Positions 8,080 to 17,443 of a DNA stretch of 64,000 bases are shown piece after piece. Position 1 is the first letter of the stretch. Each line of letters opens with the position of its first letter. The stretch is from Nitrospirota bacterium (GTDB lineage Bacteria > Nitrospirota > Thermodesulfovibrionia > Thermodesulfovibrionales > JdFR-85). A model generated the notes under the pieces. It saw only the letters and a list, made by a program, of their open reading frames with translations, had not been told where the DNA came from and made no database searches. Position numbers and translations under genes: made by a program. Location of the stretch: assembly GCA_035873375.1 (NCBI GenBank), contig JAYWMQ010000041.1, positions 1 to 64,000 on the forward strand, written 5' to 3'.

Positions 8080-8802
8080 TCACCAGACCATATTCCCTGT
8101 AACAAACCTGCGCGTCAGATCCTGACCAGGGCTGGAAAAGATTTTTTCACTCTCTGCCTCTTCAATAATACAACCTCCATAAATAAAGGCAACCCTGTCT
8201 GCAAGCCTCCTTGCCTGAAACATATTGTGGGTTATCATTATAATGGTCATTCCATTACCGGCCTTGATCTCCTTCAGTGCGGTTTCAATAATCTCCGTAT
8301 TAACAGGGTCAAGCGAGGCCGTGGGCTCATCAAGGAAGAGATACGCAGGATTTATGACCAGCGCCCTTGCTACCCCAGTACGCTGTGCCTCACCTGATGA
8401 CAGGGTTCGCACGTTTTTATATATCTTGTCTGAAAGTTTAAACCTCTCCAGGATGTTATGAACCCTGTCCCTGACAACATGCCTGTCCATACCCCTGATA
8501 CGCAGGCCGTAGGCAACATTACTGAAAACCGTATCATTAAAAAGTGAGTCCCCCGGCAGCACAACAGCTATCTTTCTCTTCAGGGAAATATCCTTTTTTA
8601 CAGCCCCCCTGTTATCGCTGTATATGACCTCTCCTTTATCCGGAGCCTCCAGGAGCGAGGCTATCCTGAGCAGAGTGGACTTTCCGCTTCCGTTTGGACC
8701 GATGATTGCGTTAAAAGAGCCTGCATTAACAGAAAAGCTGCAATCTCTCAAGGCAACGTGACTGTCATAGGTCCTGGATATATTTTTCAGTATCAGGTTC
8801 AT
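8080..8802 (-). CDS. tupC: tungstate ABC transporter, ATP-binding protein
   Basis: A 240-residue ABC ATPase. Walker A is GPNGSGKST, the signature is LSSGEAQRTGVARAL, Walker B is YLFLDEPTASLD, and the switch His is in MITHNMFQARRLADR. It is the third gene of a minus-strand tupA-tupB-tupC set and energises tungstate import. Specificity rests on TupA, not on this subunit. The stop lies 33 nt from the convergent rmuC stop. Confidence 0.9.
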   Translation of the reverse strand: MNLILKNISRTYDSHVALRDCSFSVNAGSFNAIIGPNGSGKSTLLRIASLLEAPDKGEVIYSDNRGAVKKDISLKRKIAVVLPGDSLFNDTVFSNVAYGLRIRGMDRHVVRDRVHNILERFKLSDKIYKNVRTLSSGEAQRTGVARALVINPAYLFLDEPTASLDPVNTEIIETALKEIKAGNGMTIIMITHNMFQARRLADRVAFIYGGCIIEEAESEKIFSSPGQDLTRRFVTGNMVW

Positions 8803-8867
8803 CCGTTATATTCATGTACAGAAAATTACCGGCAAACAGATATGTCTGCGGATTAATCAGAGTCTGT

Positions 8868-9563
8868 TTACCTGTACACCCTCCTCTGGAACAGATACAT
8901 GGCAGAGTTAATCCCCAGGGAGATCAAGAGCAGGATTATCCCGAGCGCTATTGCAAGATCAAAATTACCCTTGTCGTACTCAAGGGCTATGGTTGTTGTC
9001 ATCACCCGCGTATACCCGGCAATGTTTCCACCTACAATCAGAACCGCTCCAACCTCTGCCATCACCCTGCCGAGACCTGCCATTACAGATGATATAATCC
9101 CGTATCTTGCATCCTTCACTACAGCTACTGATGCCTGTATCTCCGTGGCCCCGAGACCAAGGGCTGCCAGCCTTATATTCGGCCTGACAGATGTAATGGA
9201 TGAATAACTCATCGCCGCTATTATGGGAAAGGCCAGCACTGTCTGGGCGACAATCATTGCCGATGGCGTATAGAGGAGCCCCATAAAACCAAGCGGCCCA
9301 CTTCTTGAAAGCATCAGATACAGGAACAACCCGACCACAACCGGCGGCAGGCCCATAAAAGTATTCAGTATATTTATAAAAGCCCCCTTAACGGGAAACT
9401 CCCTGAATGACAGAACATAAGCACAAACAATCCCTGCAATGGATGCAATGGCAATGGCCACGCCGGAGACATAAAGCGACAGAAATATAATCTCCATCAG
9501 CTCTCTATCCAGAGAGGCTATCAGGTGAAAGGCCTTTATGAAAGAAGATAGTATTTCGTTCAT
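8868..9563 (-). CDS. tupB: tungstate ABC transporter, permease
   Basis: A 231-residue permease with about five or six membrane segments. It carries the binding-protein-dependent transport EAA-like loop (AALGLGATEIQASVAVVKDARYG). MAEVGAVLIVGGNIAGYTRVMTT follows the TupB consensus closely. It sits between tupA and tupC on the same strand. The 65-nt gap to tupC holds nothing notable. The gap to tupA (9564-9648) contains a dispersed-repeat piece ('aaatctgcggatat'). Confidence 0.9.
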   Translation of the reverse strand: MNEILSSFIKAFHLIASLDRELMEIIFLSLYVSGVAIAIASIAGIVCAYVLSFREFPVKGAFINILNTFMGLPPVVVGLFLYLMLSRSGPLGFMGLLYTPSAMIVAQTVLAFPIIAAMSYSSITSVRPNIRLAALGLGATEIQASVAVVKDARYGIISSVMAGLGRVMAEVGAVLIVGGNIAGYTRVMTTTIALEYDKGNFDLAIALGIILLLISLGINSAMYLFQRRVYR

Positions 9564-9648
9564 TGGATATCAGGAGCATCTAATGTTTGAACAACAGAAG
9601 TTTTTTATCTGCGCAAATCCGTGAAATCTGCGGATATAATTCCCCGGC

Positions 9649-10470
9649 TCACCTTGCATTCGGATGAAAGAGCTGATTCCCACGGGAGTCCCTGAAAGCA
9701 GCTATTGCCTTCTGCCCCTTCTCTGAAACAAGAAAATCAATAAACTTCATTGCTTCACTGTACTTCACATACGGGTGTCTTTCCGGATTGACCGCCATTA
9801 CACCATACTGGTTAAAGAGCATCCTGTCCCCCTCCACCAGTATCTTTAAATCAAGCCGTTCCCTGTCCTTCAGTGCAAGCCATGTCCCCCTGTCAGTAAG
9901 CGTATACGCCCTCTTCTCATTGGCGATCCTCAAGGTCTTCCCCATCCCCTGACCAACCTCAAGATACCACCTGCCGCCCTTTGGGGTCATACCCGCCTTT
10001 TTCCATATCTTCATCTCCTTCTTGTTGGTCCCCGAGTTATCTCCCCTTGAGACAAAAGGCACTTTGGCCGCACTTATCTTTCCGAACGCCTCAACAGCAG
10101 ACTTGACTCCCATAATCCCGGCCGGGTCGTCAGGAGGGCCGACAATAATAAAATCGTTGTACATAACATCGTGACGATTTACGAAATAGCCCTCCTTTAC
10201 GAGTTTCAGCTCATCATCCTTTGCGTGCACAAGCAGTACATCGGCATCTCCCCTTTTGCCGATCTCCAGTGCAGCCCCTGTGCCGACAGCCACAACATCC
10301 ACCTTTATACCCGTCTCCTTCTCCACAATCGGCAGGAGATAATCAAAGAGTCCTGAGTTCTGGGTGCTTGTGGTGGATGCACAGCGTATCCTTGTCCCGG
10401 CAGCAACTGTGCTCACGCATAACACAGACAACATAAAGACCAGCAACATGGCATTTCTGAATAATCTCAT
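9649..10470 (-). CDS. tupA: tungstate ABC transporter, substrate-binding protein
   Basis: A 273-residue periplasmic binding protein with a cleavable signal peptide (hydrophobic to about residue 24, VAAGTRI). The TupA anion-site motif STTSTQNSGLFDYLLP is present, as is GTGAALEIGKRGDADVLLVH. This is the tungstate-type (TupA) rather than the molybdate-type (ModA) signature. Tungsten supply fits tungsten enzymes such as formate dehydrogenase or aldehyde:ferredoxin oxidoreductase, none of which is in the window. Confidence 0.92.
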   Translation of the reverse strand: MRLFRNAMLLVFMLSVLCVSTVAAGTRIRCASTTSTQNSGLFDYLLPIVEKETGIKVDVVAVGTGAALEIGKRGDADVLLVHAKDDELKLVKEGYFVNRHDVMYNDFIIVGPPDDPAGIMGVKSAVEAFGKISAAKVPFVSRGDNSGTNKKEMKIWKKAGMTPKGGRWYLEVGQGMGKTLRIANEKRAYTLTDRGTWLALKDRERLDLKILVEGDRMLFNQYGVMAVNPERHPYVKYSEAMKFIDFLVSEKGQKAIAAFRDSRGNQLFHPNAR

Positions 10471-10528
10471 ACTGTAAAATCTCCTTTTGTTGTTTTATAT
10501 TGCAAACGTACAGATATATCAAGTTTTT

Positions 10529-10558
10529 ATTATACTCAAAATGAGTGATTCTTTTTAA
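10529..10558 (-). promoter_or_regulatory. likely tupA promoter with a palindrome in the spacer
   Basis: On the minus strand a perfect TATAAT (10529-10534) lies 18 bp from TTAAAA (10553-10558). ACTCAAAATGAGT (10534-10546), a 5-bp-arm palindrome, covers the spacer edge and could be a metal-oxyanion regulator site. The regulator is not identified. Confidence 0.5.
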
Positions 10559-10602
10559 CCGGACAGAAGCATCCAAAACAGACGGTGCAGGAAGAAAACA
10601 GG

Positions 10603-10632
10603 TTGCATTTGATACTGGTAATACCCTACAAT
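10603..10632 (+). promoter_or_regulatory. likely rubrerythrin promoter
   Basis: TTGCAT (10603-10608) and TACAAT (10627-10632) are spaced by 18 bp, upstream of the rubrerythrin start at 10701. CCCT...AGGG (10624-10638) surrounds the -10 and may be an operator. The evidence is sequence pattern only. Confidence 0.4.
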
Positions 10633-10700
10633 TCAGGGTGCAGCACAAGCATGTTGTCGGGCATCGTTTAAACAACTTAATTTATACCGGAGGTGAAGAG

Positions 10701-11276
10701 ATGGCAAGTTTAAAAGGAACCAGAACAGAAAAGAATCTTCTGACATCCTTTGCAGGTGAATCACAGGCAAGGAACCGCTATACTTATTTTGCGTCAAAGG
10801 CTAAAAAGGAAGGATACGAACAGATATCAGCCATATTCCTGGAGACAGCGGAGAACGAAAAGGAGCACGCAAAGAGATTCTTCAAGTTCCTCGAAGGCGG
10901 TGAAGTAGAGATAACAGCAGCATTCCCGGCAGGCGTAATCGGAAGCACAAGGGAAAACCTCAAGGCATCGGCTGAGGGGGAAAACTTTGAGCATACAAAG
11001 ATGTATCCCGAGTATGCCCGCATTGCTGATGAAGAGGGTTTCCCGGCAATTGCTGCAGCGTTCAGGGCGATAGCGGCTGTTGAGAGCCAACACGAGAAAC
11101 GCTACCTGTCGCTACTTGAAAACATTGAGAAGGACAGGGTTTTTAAGCGGGACACCTCTGAAAAGTGGAAATGCAGGAACTGCGGCTACATACACGAAGG
11201 CACCGAGGCACCGGAAATATGCCCGGCATGTGAACATCCAAGGTCATACTATGAATTATTCGAAGAGAATTACTGA
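10701..11276 (+). CDS. rbr: rubrerythrin
   Basis: A 191-residue peroxide-scavenging rubrerythrin. The ferritin-like diiron domain has NLLTSFAGESQARNRYTYFA, ETAENEKEHAKRFFKFL and AAVESQHEKRYLSLL. The C-terminal rubredoxin centre is WKCRNCGYIHEG followed by CPACEHPRSYYEL. The ORF is open from 10545, but the family start (MASLKGTRTEKN) has GGAGGTGA just upstream at 10689-10696, so the ATG at 10701 is chosen. Typical of anaerobes that must remove peroxide. Confidence 0.96.
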   Translation: MASLKGTRTEKNLLTSFAGESQARNRYTYFASKAKKEGYEQISAIFLETAENEKEHAKRFFKFLEGGEVEITAAFPAGVIGSTRENLKASAEGENFEHTKMYPEYARIADEEGFPAIAAAFRAIAAVESQHEKRYLSLLENIEKDRVFKRDTSEKWKCRNCGYIHEGTEAPEICPACEHPRSYYELFEENY

Positions 11277-11317
11277 TACCAACACCAGTATCCAGAGATA
11301 AAAAAGCCACAACCATG

Positions 11318-11455
11318 GGAAAGAAGCGATATGATTGACTCTGAACGGTTTTAATTATCACTCTTGTCTCACCCGGACGGTGAGGCGTGATAATTACCTC
11401 GGAGACAGACAGGATGTCTGTTGAGAATGAGTGAAGGGTCTGTCATATCGCTTCC
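11318..11455. other. highly structured intergenic element (multi-hairpin)
   Basis: This lies in the gap between the convergent rubrerythrin and purL genes. AAGCGATATGA (11324-11334) pairs with TCATATCGCTT (11443-11453) as a closing 11-bp stem. Inside are two hairpins. One is TAATTATCAC (11352-11361) with GTGATAATTA (11387-11396), capped by CTCACC/GGTGAG (11368-11373 and 11379-11384). The other is ACAGACA/TGTCTGT (11405-11411 and 11415-11421) with loop GGA. The fold is a three-way junction. It could be a structured RNA, a REP/MITE-like element or an elaborate terminator; I do not recognise a family. Confidence 0.6.
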
Positions 11456-11534
11456 AACAACCATATCACTTCCGGATTCGGGGTAATAGTGAGCAAAACC
11501 TTACAAACCTTGACTGCAAAGGCATAATCGAACC

Positions 11535-14500
11535 CTACATTCCTTCACACCACTGCCTGGCATTCTGAAACATCTTCAGCCAGGGAGAGGCATCCAAATC
11601 CCGTCTCCATTCTTCCGGCATCCACGCCCACTGCCATTTGAGGAACGTCCTCTCAGGATGGGGCATCATTGCAAGGTGCCGTCCGTCAGGGGAGCAGAGC
11701 GCTGCAATACCGTGAGGAGAGCCGTTAGGGTTAAATGGATAGACCCCGGTTACCTCACCATTGTCATCGGCATACCTGATGGGGGCCAACCCCTTTTCCA
11801 GAACCTCTTTCTCTATCCTGCTGTCAGGAAAATAGGCCCGTCCTTCACCGTGGGCAACCCAGACACCAAGAACCGAGCCCTCCATGTTCCGGAGCATTAT
11901 TGCCTGGTCTGAAAAGACCCTGACTGTTGAAAACCGCGATTCAAACCTGTCCGAGCGATTCCGGATAAACCTCGGCTGCTCCCTGTCGTCTATCCCCCTC
12001 CAGGGGACCCATCCAAGCAGTGCCATCAACTGGCAGCCGTTACATACACCAAGGCTGAATGTGTCCTCACGCGTATAAAACCTCTCAAACTCATCAAAAA
12101 TCCTTGAATTAAACCGTATGGCACCGGCCCAGCCCTTGGCAGAGTCAAGCACATCAGCGTAGCTGAAACCGCCGACAAAGGCTATGCCCCTGAATCCATC
12201 AAGGGTAACCTTTCCGCTCAGGAGGTCGGTCATGGTGACATCCCATGTATCAAACCCTGCCTGATGAAAGGCAGACGCCATCTCCCTGTCGCCGTTGCTG
12301 CCCTCCTCACGGATAATGGCCACCCCTGGTTTGTTCTCCCTTTCGAGCAAGTCAGGAGCGGTCGTCTCCGGCGTAAAGGTCAGGTGGTATGACGGTCCCA
12401 CTCTTTCACGGGAAACCCTCTTCTCCTCATCAACACAGAGGGGGTCGGCCTGGAGCCTGTCAAGATTATAGCTGGTCTCCTCCCACATCCCCCTCAGCAG
12501 GGGCATCGACTCTTTTATTTTCTCTTTTCCGTTAACCTTTATCCGTACCGTCTTTTCAGCGAGGGTCTTTCCTATTACCTGACAGGGCACACCACTGTCT
12601 GTCAGGACCTTTAAAACTGCCTCCTCTTTCTCAGGCATATACTCCATCACAAGGCCGAGCTCCTCTGAGAACAGTACCCTCAGCGGGTCAATGTCTGCTG
12701 CGAGGTCTATCTCAAGACCGGAATTACCGCCAAAGGCCATCTCAAGCAGGGTGGTGACAAGGCCGCCGTCACTGCGGTCATGGCCTGAAAGTATAAGGCC
12801 GTCTGCCAACAGTTGCTGTACTGCATTAAAGGTGCGTTTTAAAAGCCCGGGGGTTTCTACATCAGGGGAGTTATCTCCAACCTGACCATAGACATTGGCA
12901 AGTGCTGATCCGCCAGGCCTGTATCTTCCTTCTCCAAGGTCGATATATATAAGCCTGCTTCTGCCGGGCATCTTTATATCAGGGGTAACCCCCATGGTTA
13001 TATCAGGGGAGGTGACATAGGCTGAGATAACCAGGGTTCCGGATGACTTGACCACCTCCGTGCCATTATCAGGGTCTTTTACAACAGCAGCCATGGAGAG
13101 GCTGTCCTTGCCCCCATCTATTGCAATCCCCAGATCAAGGAGTATATCCCTCAAGGCAACGGCTGCATCATAAAGCCTTGCCCCTTCACCCGGCAACTTT
13201 GCCGCCCACATCCAGTTGGCGGAACATTTTATATCCTCAAGTGCTGAAACCCTTGCCCAGACTATATTTGTCAGCGCCTCCCCCACACTCAGCCTCGCCA
13301 TTGCCGCAGGGCTTATAAGACCCTTGACCGGCTGTTCCCCGATAGAGATAGCAGCACCTGTAAGGCCAAGATGGCTCTGTGCCACTACTGCCGCATCAGC
13401 AAGGGTGAGCTGCAGGGGACCGGTACACTGCTGCTGTGCAATGAGGCCTGTAACGCTCCTGTCTACCTTGTTTGCAAGGAACCTCTTTGAACCGACTGAC
13501 AGGAGTCTCAAAACCCTCTCAAGGGCATCCCTCACAGTAAGCCCTTCGGGCAGTCTCAACGGCTGAAGCCCTGTATTTATATGTTCGAGTCTGAACGTCT
13601 TCTGCGGCATCTTGCCCAGGATTTTTGAGAGGTCAAGATTTACGGGTGTGGTGTCATCAAACGCATCATGCAGGACAATGTACCCATCGCCTGTAATCCC
13701 GCCAATCACGGAAAAGGGCACCTTCTCCCTCTCACAGAGTGATTTAAAAACATCTATCCTGTCAGGCCCTATGAGAAGGGCATCATTCTCCTGATACTCC
13801 GCACCCCATATCTCGAGCACAGAGAGTGTATTATCTCCAACAAGGACATCTCTTATCTCAATCCTCGCACCGGCCGGATAAATAATCTCCTTGACAACAT
13901 TGCAGTTTCCGCCTGCACCCTGATCGTGAATGCTTATGACCGGATTATCCTCAGCCATCTCAACGCAGGCACGGATTACCCGGTTGAGTTTTTGTTCCAT
14001 CTCGGCATCACCACGCTGCACAGCGCTGAAGTCGAGTTCCTCAACATTCTCTCCCTGTATCATACTCGAGGCTGCACCACCACCTATACCGATACGGTAT
14101 GCCGGCCCTCCAACCTTTACAACAAGCATTCCCTTTTCAGGCTCGCCCTTCTCTATATGCCTTGCATCTATCTGACCGACTCCTCCGGTAAACATGATGG
14201 GCTTTATCCACTCCCGCCTCTCACCGTCAGGGAGTCTCAGCCCAAAAGAGCGTGTAAAACCCTGTATCAGCGGCTCACCAAACTTGTTGCCGTAATCTGA
14301 GGCCCCGTTGCTCGCCTCTATCTCTATCTCAAGGGGAGTGGCAAGATTGGATGGATAAACAAATGTCTCATCCTCCCAGGGCAGAGGGTAACCGGGAATA
14401 TTCAGGTTACCCACACAGTACGCTGCAGTCCCTGCCACAACAAGGCTGCCCCTGCCGGTGGCATGGCCATCCCTTATCCTCCCCCCTGTACCTGTCTCTG

Positions 14501-15482
14501 CCCCGGGAAATGGGGCAACACCTGTGGGAAAGTTGTGTGTCTCTGCTGTAAAGATGATGTGGTACTTCAGTTGTTCCGGGGAGTAGGGGGAAGGATTTCC
14601 AGGATTCCGGGGCATAAGGCCCATAATCCCGTATCCAGCTATGGCGCTTGAATTGTCCTTAAAGGCGATAACACTGTTGCCCGGCCTGGCAAGAAGGGGT
14701 ACCGTTACAATATCCATGAGGGTATCGGGAACCTCTCTGCCGTCAATTACCAGTCTCCCTTTAAAAAACCAGTGCCGGGAGTGCTCACTGTTGGACTGGC
14801 CCAGGTCAAAACACTCGACATTGGTCGGGTTACGTCCTATCTCCTTAACAAAGAGGTTGTAGTAGTAATCAATATCCCAGTCGTCAAGACCAAGGCCCAA
14901 TTTCCTGTTTATCCTCTGCAGGGCCTCAGGCCCCTCTTCGATAAGGGGAACCACATAGACAGGCTCAGGCTTTATACCGGTCTCAAAGGTCGTCAGCCTT
15001 TCAGGGTAGTAACACTCGGTCATCCTGTCATGCACGAGCGGCAGGAAGAGTGATAGTAAACGGTCAAGCGTTTCACGGTCATGCGGGGAATTCAGCAGTA
15101 CGCGGTATCTGCGTGAACGTTCTATGCGTGTGACACCCGTCAAACCGCAGGAGCGGCATACGGAGACCGCATTAGTCGACCAGGAGGTCGTGAAATTCAT
15201 CCTCGGACCGACCTCCGCAAGAAAGGCTGAAAAATTTTCTGTGCTGCCCTGCTCTAAAAAAGACTCTGAGGAAAGGTTTTCAGGCTCAAAAGTCTCGGAG
15301 AGGAGCCATTGCAGTGTCTCCAGCTCCTCAGTTGCAAGCGGGGCAGCGGCCTCAACATAAAAACAGAACTCCGTCTCTATATCGTCCACATCAGGAGACA
15401 CCCCTTCCCTGACACGTGTAAGGAGGTTCTCTTTCCTGGTCTCTGCAAGTGCTGGTTTTCTGTAAAAGTATGTAAGTTTCAA
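11535..15482 (-). CDS. purL: phosphoribosylformylglycinamidine synthase, large single-chain form
   Basis: ATP- and glutamine-dependent step four of purine synthesis. The chain is about 1315 residues and fuses all parts. An N-terminal PurS-like region is followed by synthetase domains (GQSNSEHSRHWFFKG, FTAETHNFPTGVAPFPGAETG, HDQGAGGNCNVVKEI, DGGKDSLSMA, SGHDRSDGGLVTTLLEMAF). A C-terminal glutaminase follows (SLGVCNGCQLMALLGW nucleophile Cys, MMPHPERTFL His/Glu). The frame stays open to 15779, but that would overlap the divergent barrel gene. I place the start at TTG 15482 (KLTYFYRKPALAE), which gives the family length; no good Shine-Dalgarno is visible, so the start is uncertain. Confidence 0.93.
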   Translation of the reverse strand: MKLTYFYRKPALAETRKENLLTRVREGVSPDVDDIETEFCFYVEAAAPLATEELETLQWLLSETFEPENLSSESFLEQGSTENFSAFLAEVGPRMNFTTSWSTNAVSVCRSCGLTGVTRIERSRRYRVLLNSPHDRETLDRLLSLFLPLVHDRMTECYYPERLTTFETGIKPEPVYVVPLIEEGPEALQRINRKLGLGLDDWDIDYYYNLFVKEIGRNPTNVECFDLGQSNSEHSRHWFFKGRLVIDGREVPDTLMDIVTVPLLARPGNSVIAFKDNSSAIAGYGIMGLMPRNPGNPSPYSPEQLKYHIIFTAETHNFPTGVAPFPGAETGTGGRIRDGHATGRGSLVVAGTAAYCVGNLNIPGYPLPWEDETFVYPSNLATPLEIEIEASNGASDYGNKFGEPLIQGFTRSFGLRLPDGERREWIKPIMFTGGVGQIDARHIEKGEPEKGMLVVKVGGPAYRIGIGGGAASSMIQGENVEELDFSAVQRGDAEMEQKLNRVIRACVEMAEDNPVISIHDQGAGGNCNVVKEIIYPAGARIEIRDVLVGDNTLSVLEIWGAEYQENDALLIGPDRIDVFKSLCEREKVPFSVIGGITGDGYIVLHDAFDDTTPVNLDLSKILGKMPQKTFRLEHINTGLQPLRLPEGLTVRDALERVLRLLSVGSKRFLANKVDRSVTGLIAQQQCTGPLQLTLADAAVVAQSHLGLTGAAISIGEQPVKGLISPAAMARLSVGEALTNIVWARVSALEDIKCSANWMWAAKLPGEGARLYDAAVALRDILLDLGIAIDGGKDSLSMAAVVKDPDNGTEVVKSSGTLVISAYVTSPDITMGVTPDIKMPGRSRLIYIDLGEGRYRPGGSALANVYGQVGDNSPDVETPGLLKRTFNAVQQLLADGLILSGHDRSDGGLVTTLLEMAFGGNSGLEIDLAADIDPLRVLFSEELGLVMEYMPEKEEAVLKVLTDSGVPCQVIGKTLAEKTVRIKVNGKEKIKESMPLLRGMWEETSYNLDRLQADPLCVDEEKRVSRERVGPSYHLTFTPETTAPDLLERENKPGVAIIREEGSNGDREMASAFHQAGFDTWDVTMTDLLSGKVTLDGFRGIAFVGGFSYADVLDSAKGWAGAIRFNSRIFDEFERFYTREDTFSLGVCNGCQLMALLGWVPWRGIDDREQPRFIRNRSDRFESRFSTVRVFSDQAIMLRNMEGSVLGVWVAHGEGRAYFPDSRIEKEVLEKGLAPIRYADDNGEVTGVYPFNPNGSPHGIAALCSPDGRHLAMMPHPERTFLKWQWAWMPEEWRRDLDASPWLKMFQNARQWCEGM

Positions 15483-15636
15483 TTGAAATATACCATTGGA
15501 TGAGTTTGACGTGGAGTATTGTAACCAAAATCCCGTAATTTTTAAAACCGGCGCAGATTCAGTACCGAAATTGCTCAAGTTTAGGTTATAATATTCGGCA
15601 AACAACGACCTGAATAAAGTATTCCGGAGACACATA

Positions 15637-16377
15637 ATGAAAAAAACCATCTTCATCTTCATTATATTAGCCTGCCTTGTCATACCCATATCTTCAAAAG
15701 CCGGCACAGAGGAGCAGGAAAGTAAAATAAAGACACGGACCGAGTTATCTTTTGTGCAGACATCCGGCAATACAGACACTCAGACATTCTCTATAAAATC
15801 AGAGGCAAAAAAAGAGGGTATCAAGAACAGATACTTTTTGACTGCAAATGCACTGTATGCAAAAGAGGACGGCAGGGAAACCTCGAATAAATTATCAATA
15901 GACGGCAGGTGGGAACGGGTGCTCTCGGAAAGATTATTCGGCCTCCTGACATCAGGTTTTTCAATGGATAAATTCTCGGGTTATGAATACAGGTTATACG
16001 GCGGGCCGGGTCTGGGTTATGACCTTATAAAGACCGACCGGCACGTGCTGCAGTCACTCCTCTCTCTCATATACAGTTATGATGAGTTTTCAGTAGGGGA
16101 TGTGAGCTCTGACAGCTACATGACAGGAAAGCTTACTGTCAAATATGAGTGGAAAATACTTGAAAACCTGAAACTCAAGGAAAAGCTGGATTATTCCGTC
16201 TCATTCAAGGATACGGATAACTTCTTTATAGATTCGGCAACCTCTGTAGAGGCAAAGATCAACCGCGCACTCTCGCTTGGTCTCAGTTACGTTGTAAACT
16301 ATCAAAACCTGCTGCCCTCCCCGGAAATTCAACATACTGACACAACATTCCTGACCACCCTGATTATTGATTTTTAG
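15637..16377 (+). CDS. DUF481 (YdiY-like) outer-membrane beta-barrel protein
   Basis: A 246-residue protein with a signal peptide (hydrophobic residues 4-20, then SKAGTEE). It has DUF481-type alternating strands: TRTELSFVQTSGNTDTQTFS, FSGYEYRLYGGPGLGYDLI, KLTVKYEWKILENLKLKEKLDYS. It ends in a short strand with terminal Phe (TLIIDF), a typical barrel insertion signal. Function is unknown beyond outer-membrane location. It diverges from purL and converges with the next barrel-like gene. Confidence 0.85.
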   Translation: MKKTIFIFIILACLVIPISSKAGTEEQESKIKTRTELSFVQTSGNTDTQTFSIKSEAKKEGIKNRYFLTANALYAKEDGRETSNKLSIDGRWERVLSERLFGLLTSGFSMDKFSGYEYRLYGGPGLGYDLIKTDRHVLQSLLSLIYSYDEFSVGDVSSDSYMTGKLTVKYEWKILENLKLKEKLDYSVSFKDTDNFFIDSATSVEAKINRALSLGLSYVVNYQNLLPSPEIQHTDTTFLTTLIIDF

Positions 16378-16399
16378 CGCATAAAGGAGAGGCCTTTGC

Positions 16400-17443
16400 C
16401 TAATATTTCCCGATAATAGCTTCGAGTTTCAGCGCTATCCCCGGAATCGATGAAAATCCCTCATTCCTTGGGAAGGAGACCCGGGGGGAGACCTCATAGA
16501 ATATCCAGTTTCGCCATATCCTCTGGCGGTACCTCATCTGCAGTACAGTCTCTTCCAGCCTGTTGTTCGGCCGCGTCTGAAAATCGTTGATCCATTCATA
16601 GCTGAGTACGCGCCGGGAACTCAGGTACTGGAAAAAATACATATTCAGGTTATAAAAAAAGCCGTCCCTGTGTTCAAACCATGACCCGTCAGCAGTGGTG
16701 CGGAAAAAGAACCTGTTGGAGACAGGCCTTTCCAGGTCGATAAGGGTCCTGGTTTCAAGGCCTTCATCAGCAAGCCATTTCAGGGACTGTGTGAACCGGA
16801 AGATCCACGCATCAAGTTTGACCTGATGCCTGTAACGGCCTTCTGCATAAAAGACGGGCGTAACACGGCTGAACCGCAATCCGATATTTGCCGAGATGTT
16901 ACGCCTCAAAGTCTCTTTTAATTTGTACTGAAGAGATAGAAGCAGGTTTTGTTTGTCGGTGCTCTCGAACTTCTCCCTCCTGTCCTCTGTTGGCGTGTTA
17001 TCCGGGCTGAGGGAATTATCCGGCTCTCCCGAAATCATAAGGTTCAGCCTTTGTTGCAATTTTGGAAGGGAGAGCCTGAAGTTGGTCTTGATATCAAAGG
17101 CAGGTTTTGCTCCTTCTTCCACAAGGGAGTAAAGTTTGATCCTTAATCGTGTCCTGTTCTCTTCGGCAACCGTTCTGTCATTATCAAAGAATGAATCGAG
17201 CCAGTCTGCAATGCCGAGGATATCTTCCGACAAATTCCTGTGATACCGGTCTATTATGGTGTCGCCTTCAGATGTAGCCTCAGGGAGTTCAGGTCCTTCT
17301 GAGCCCCCTGTTTGTGCGCTGGCTTCTGAAAGGATTAGTTGATTAACGACCGGAAAGCCGGTCCCGAACGGGATAAGGACCATGATTACAGTCACCGCAC
17401 AGATGGTTGCAACAGAAATGCATCTCCTGCCCGAAGAATACAA
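16400..17443 (-). CDS. predicted outer-membrane protein of unknown function
   Basis: A 347-residue protein that I do not assign to a named family. There is a signal-like N-terminus (GRRCISVATICAVTVIMVLI, probable cleavage after SEASA). A charged helical linker (about residues 55-120) is followed by many alternating aromatic strands to the end (FFYNLNMYFFQYLSSRR, WIFYEVSPRVSF), which suggests a beta-barrel. The start appears to be TTG directly after the stop of the ADP-ribosylglycohydrolase gene, so it is the last gene of that operon. The TTG start is tentative. Confidence 0.65.
   Translation of the reverse strand: MYSSGRRCISVATICAVTVIMVLIPFGTGFPVVNQLILSEASAQTGGSEGPELPEATSEGDTIIDRYHRNLSEDILGIADWLDSFFDNDRTVAEENRTRLRIKLYSLVEEGAKPAFDIKTNFRLSLPKLQQRLNLMISGEPDNSLSPDNTPTEDRREKFESTDKQNLLLSLQYKLKETLRRNISANIGLRFSRVTPVFYAEGRYRHQVKLDAWIFRFTQSLKWLADEGLETRTLIDLERPVSNRFFFRTTADGSWFEHRDGFFYNLNMYFFQYLSSRRVLSYEWINDFQTRPNNRLEETVLQMRYRQRIWRNWIFYEVSPRVSFPRNEGFSSIPGIALKLEAIIGKY

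Noticed and set aside
10471-10700. Moco/Tuco riboswitch upstream of tupA
   Set aside because: No conserved multi-stem aptamer was found in the short leader; only a promoter and a small palindrome are visible.
11143-11361. Minus-strand ORF over the rubrerythrin 3' end and the structured element
   Set aside because: A shadow of rubrerythrin and of the palindromic region.
15483-15779. N-terminal extension of PurL to 15779
   Set aside because: It would overlap the divergent DUF481 gene and give about 99 residues not found in the family.
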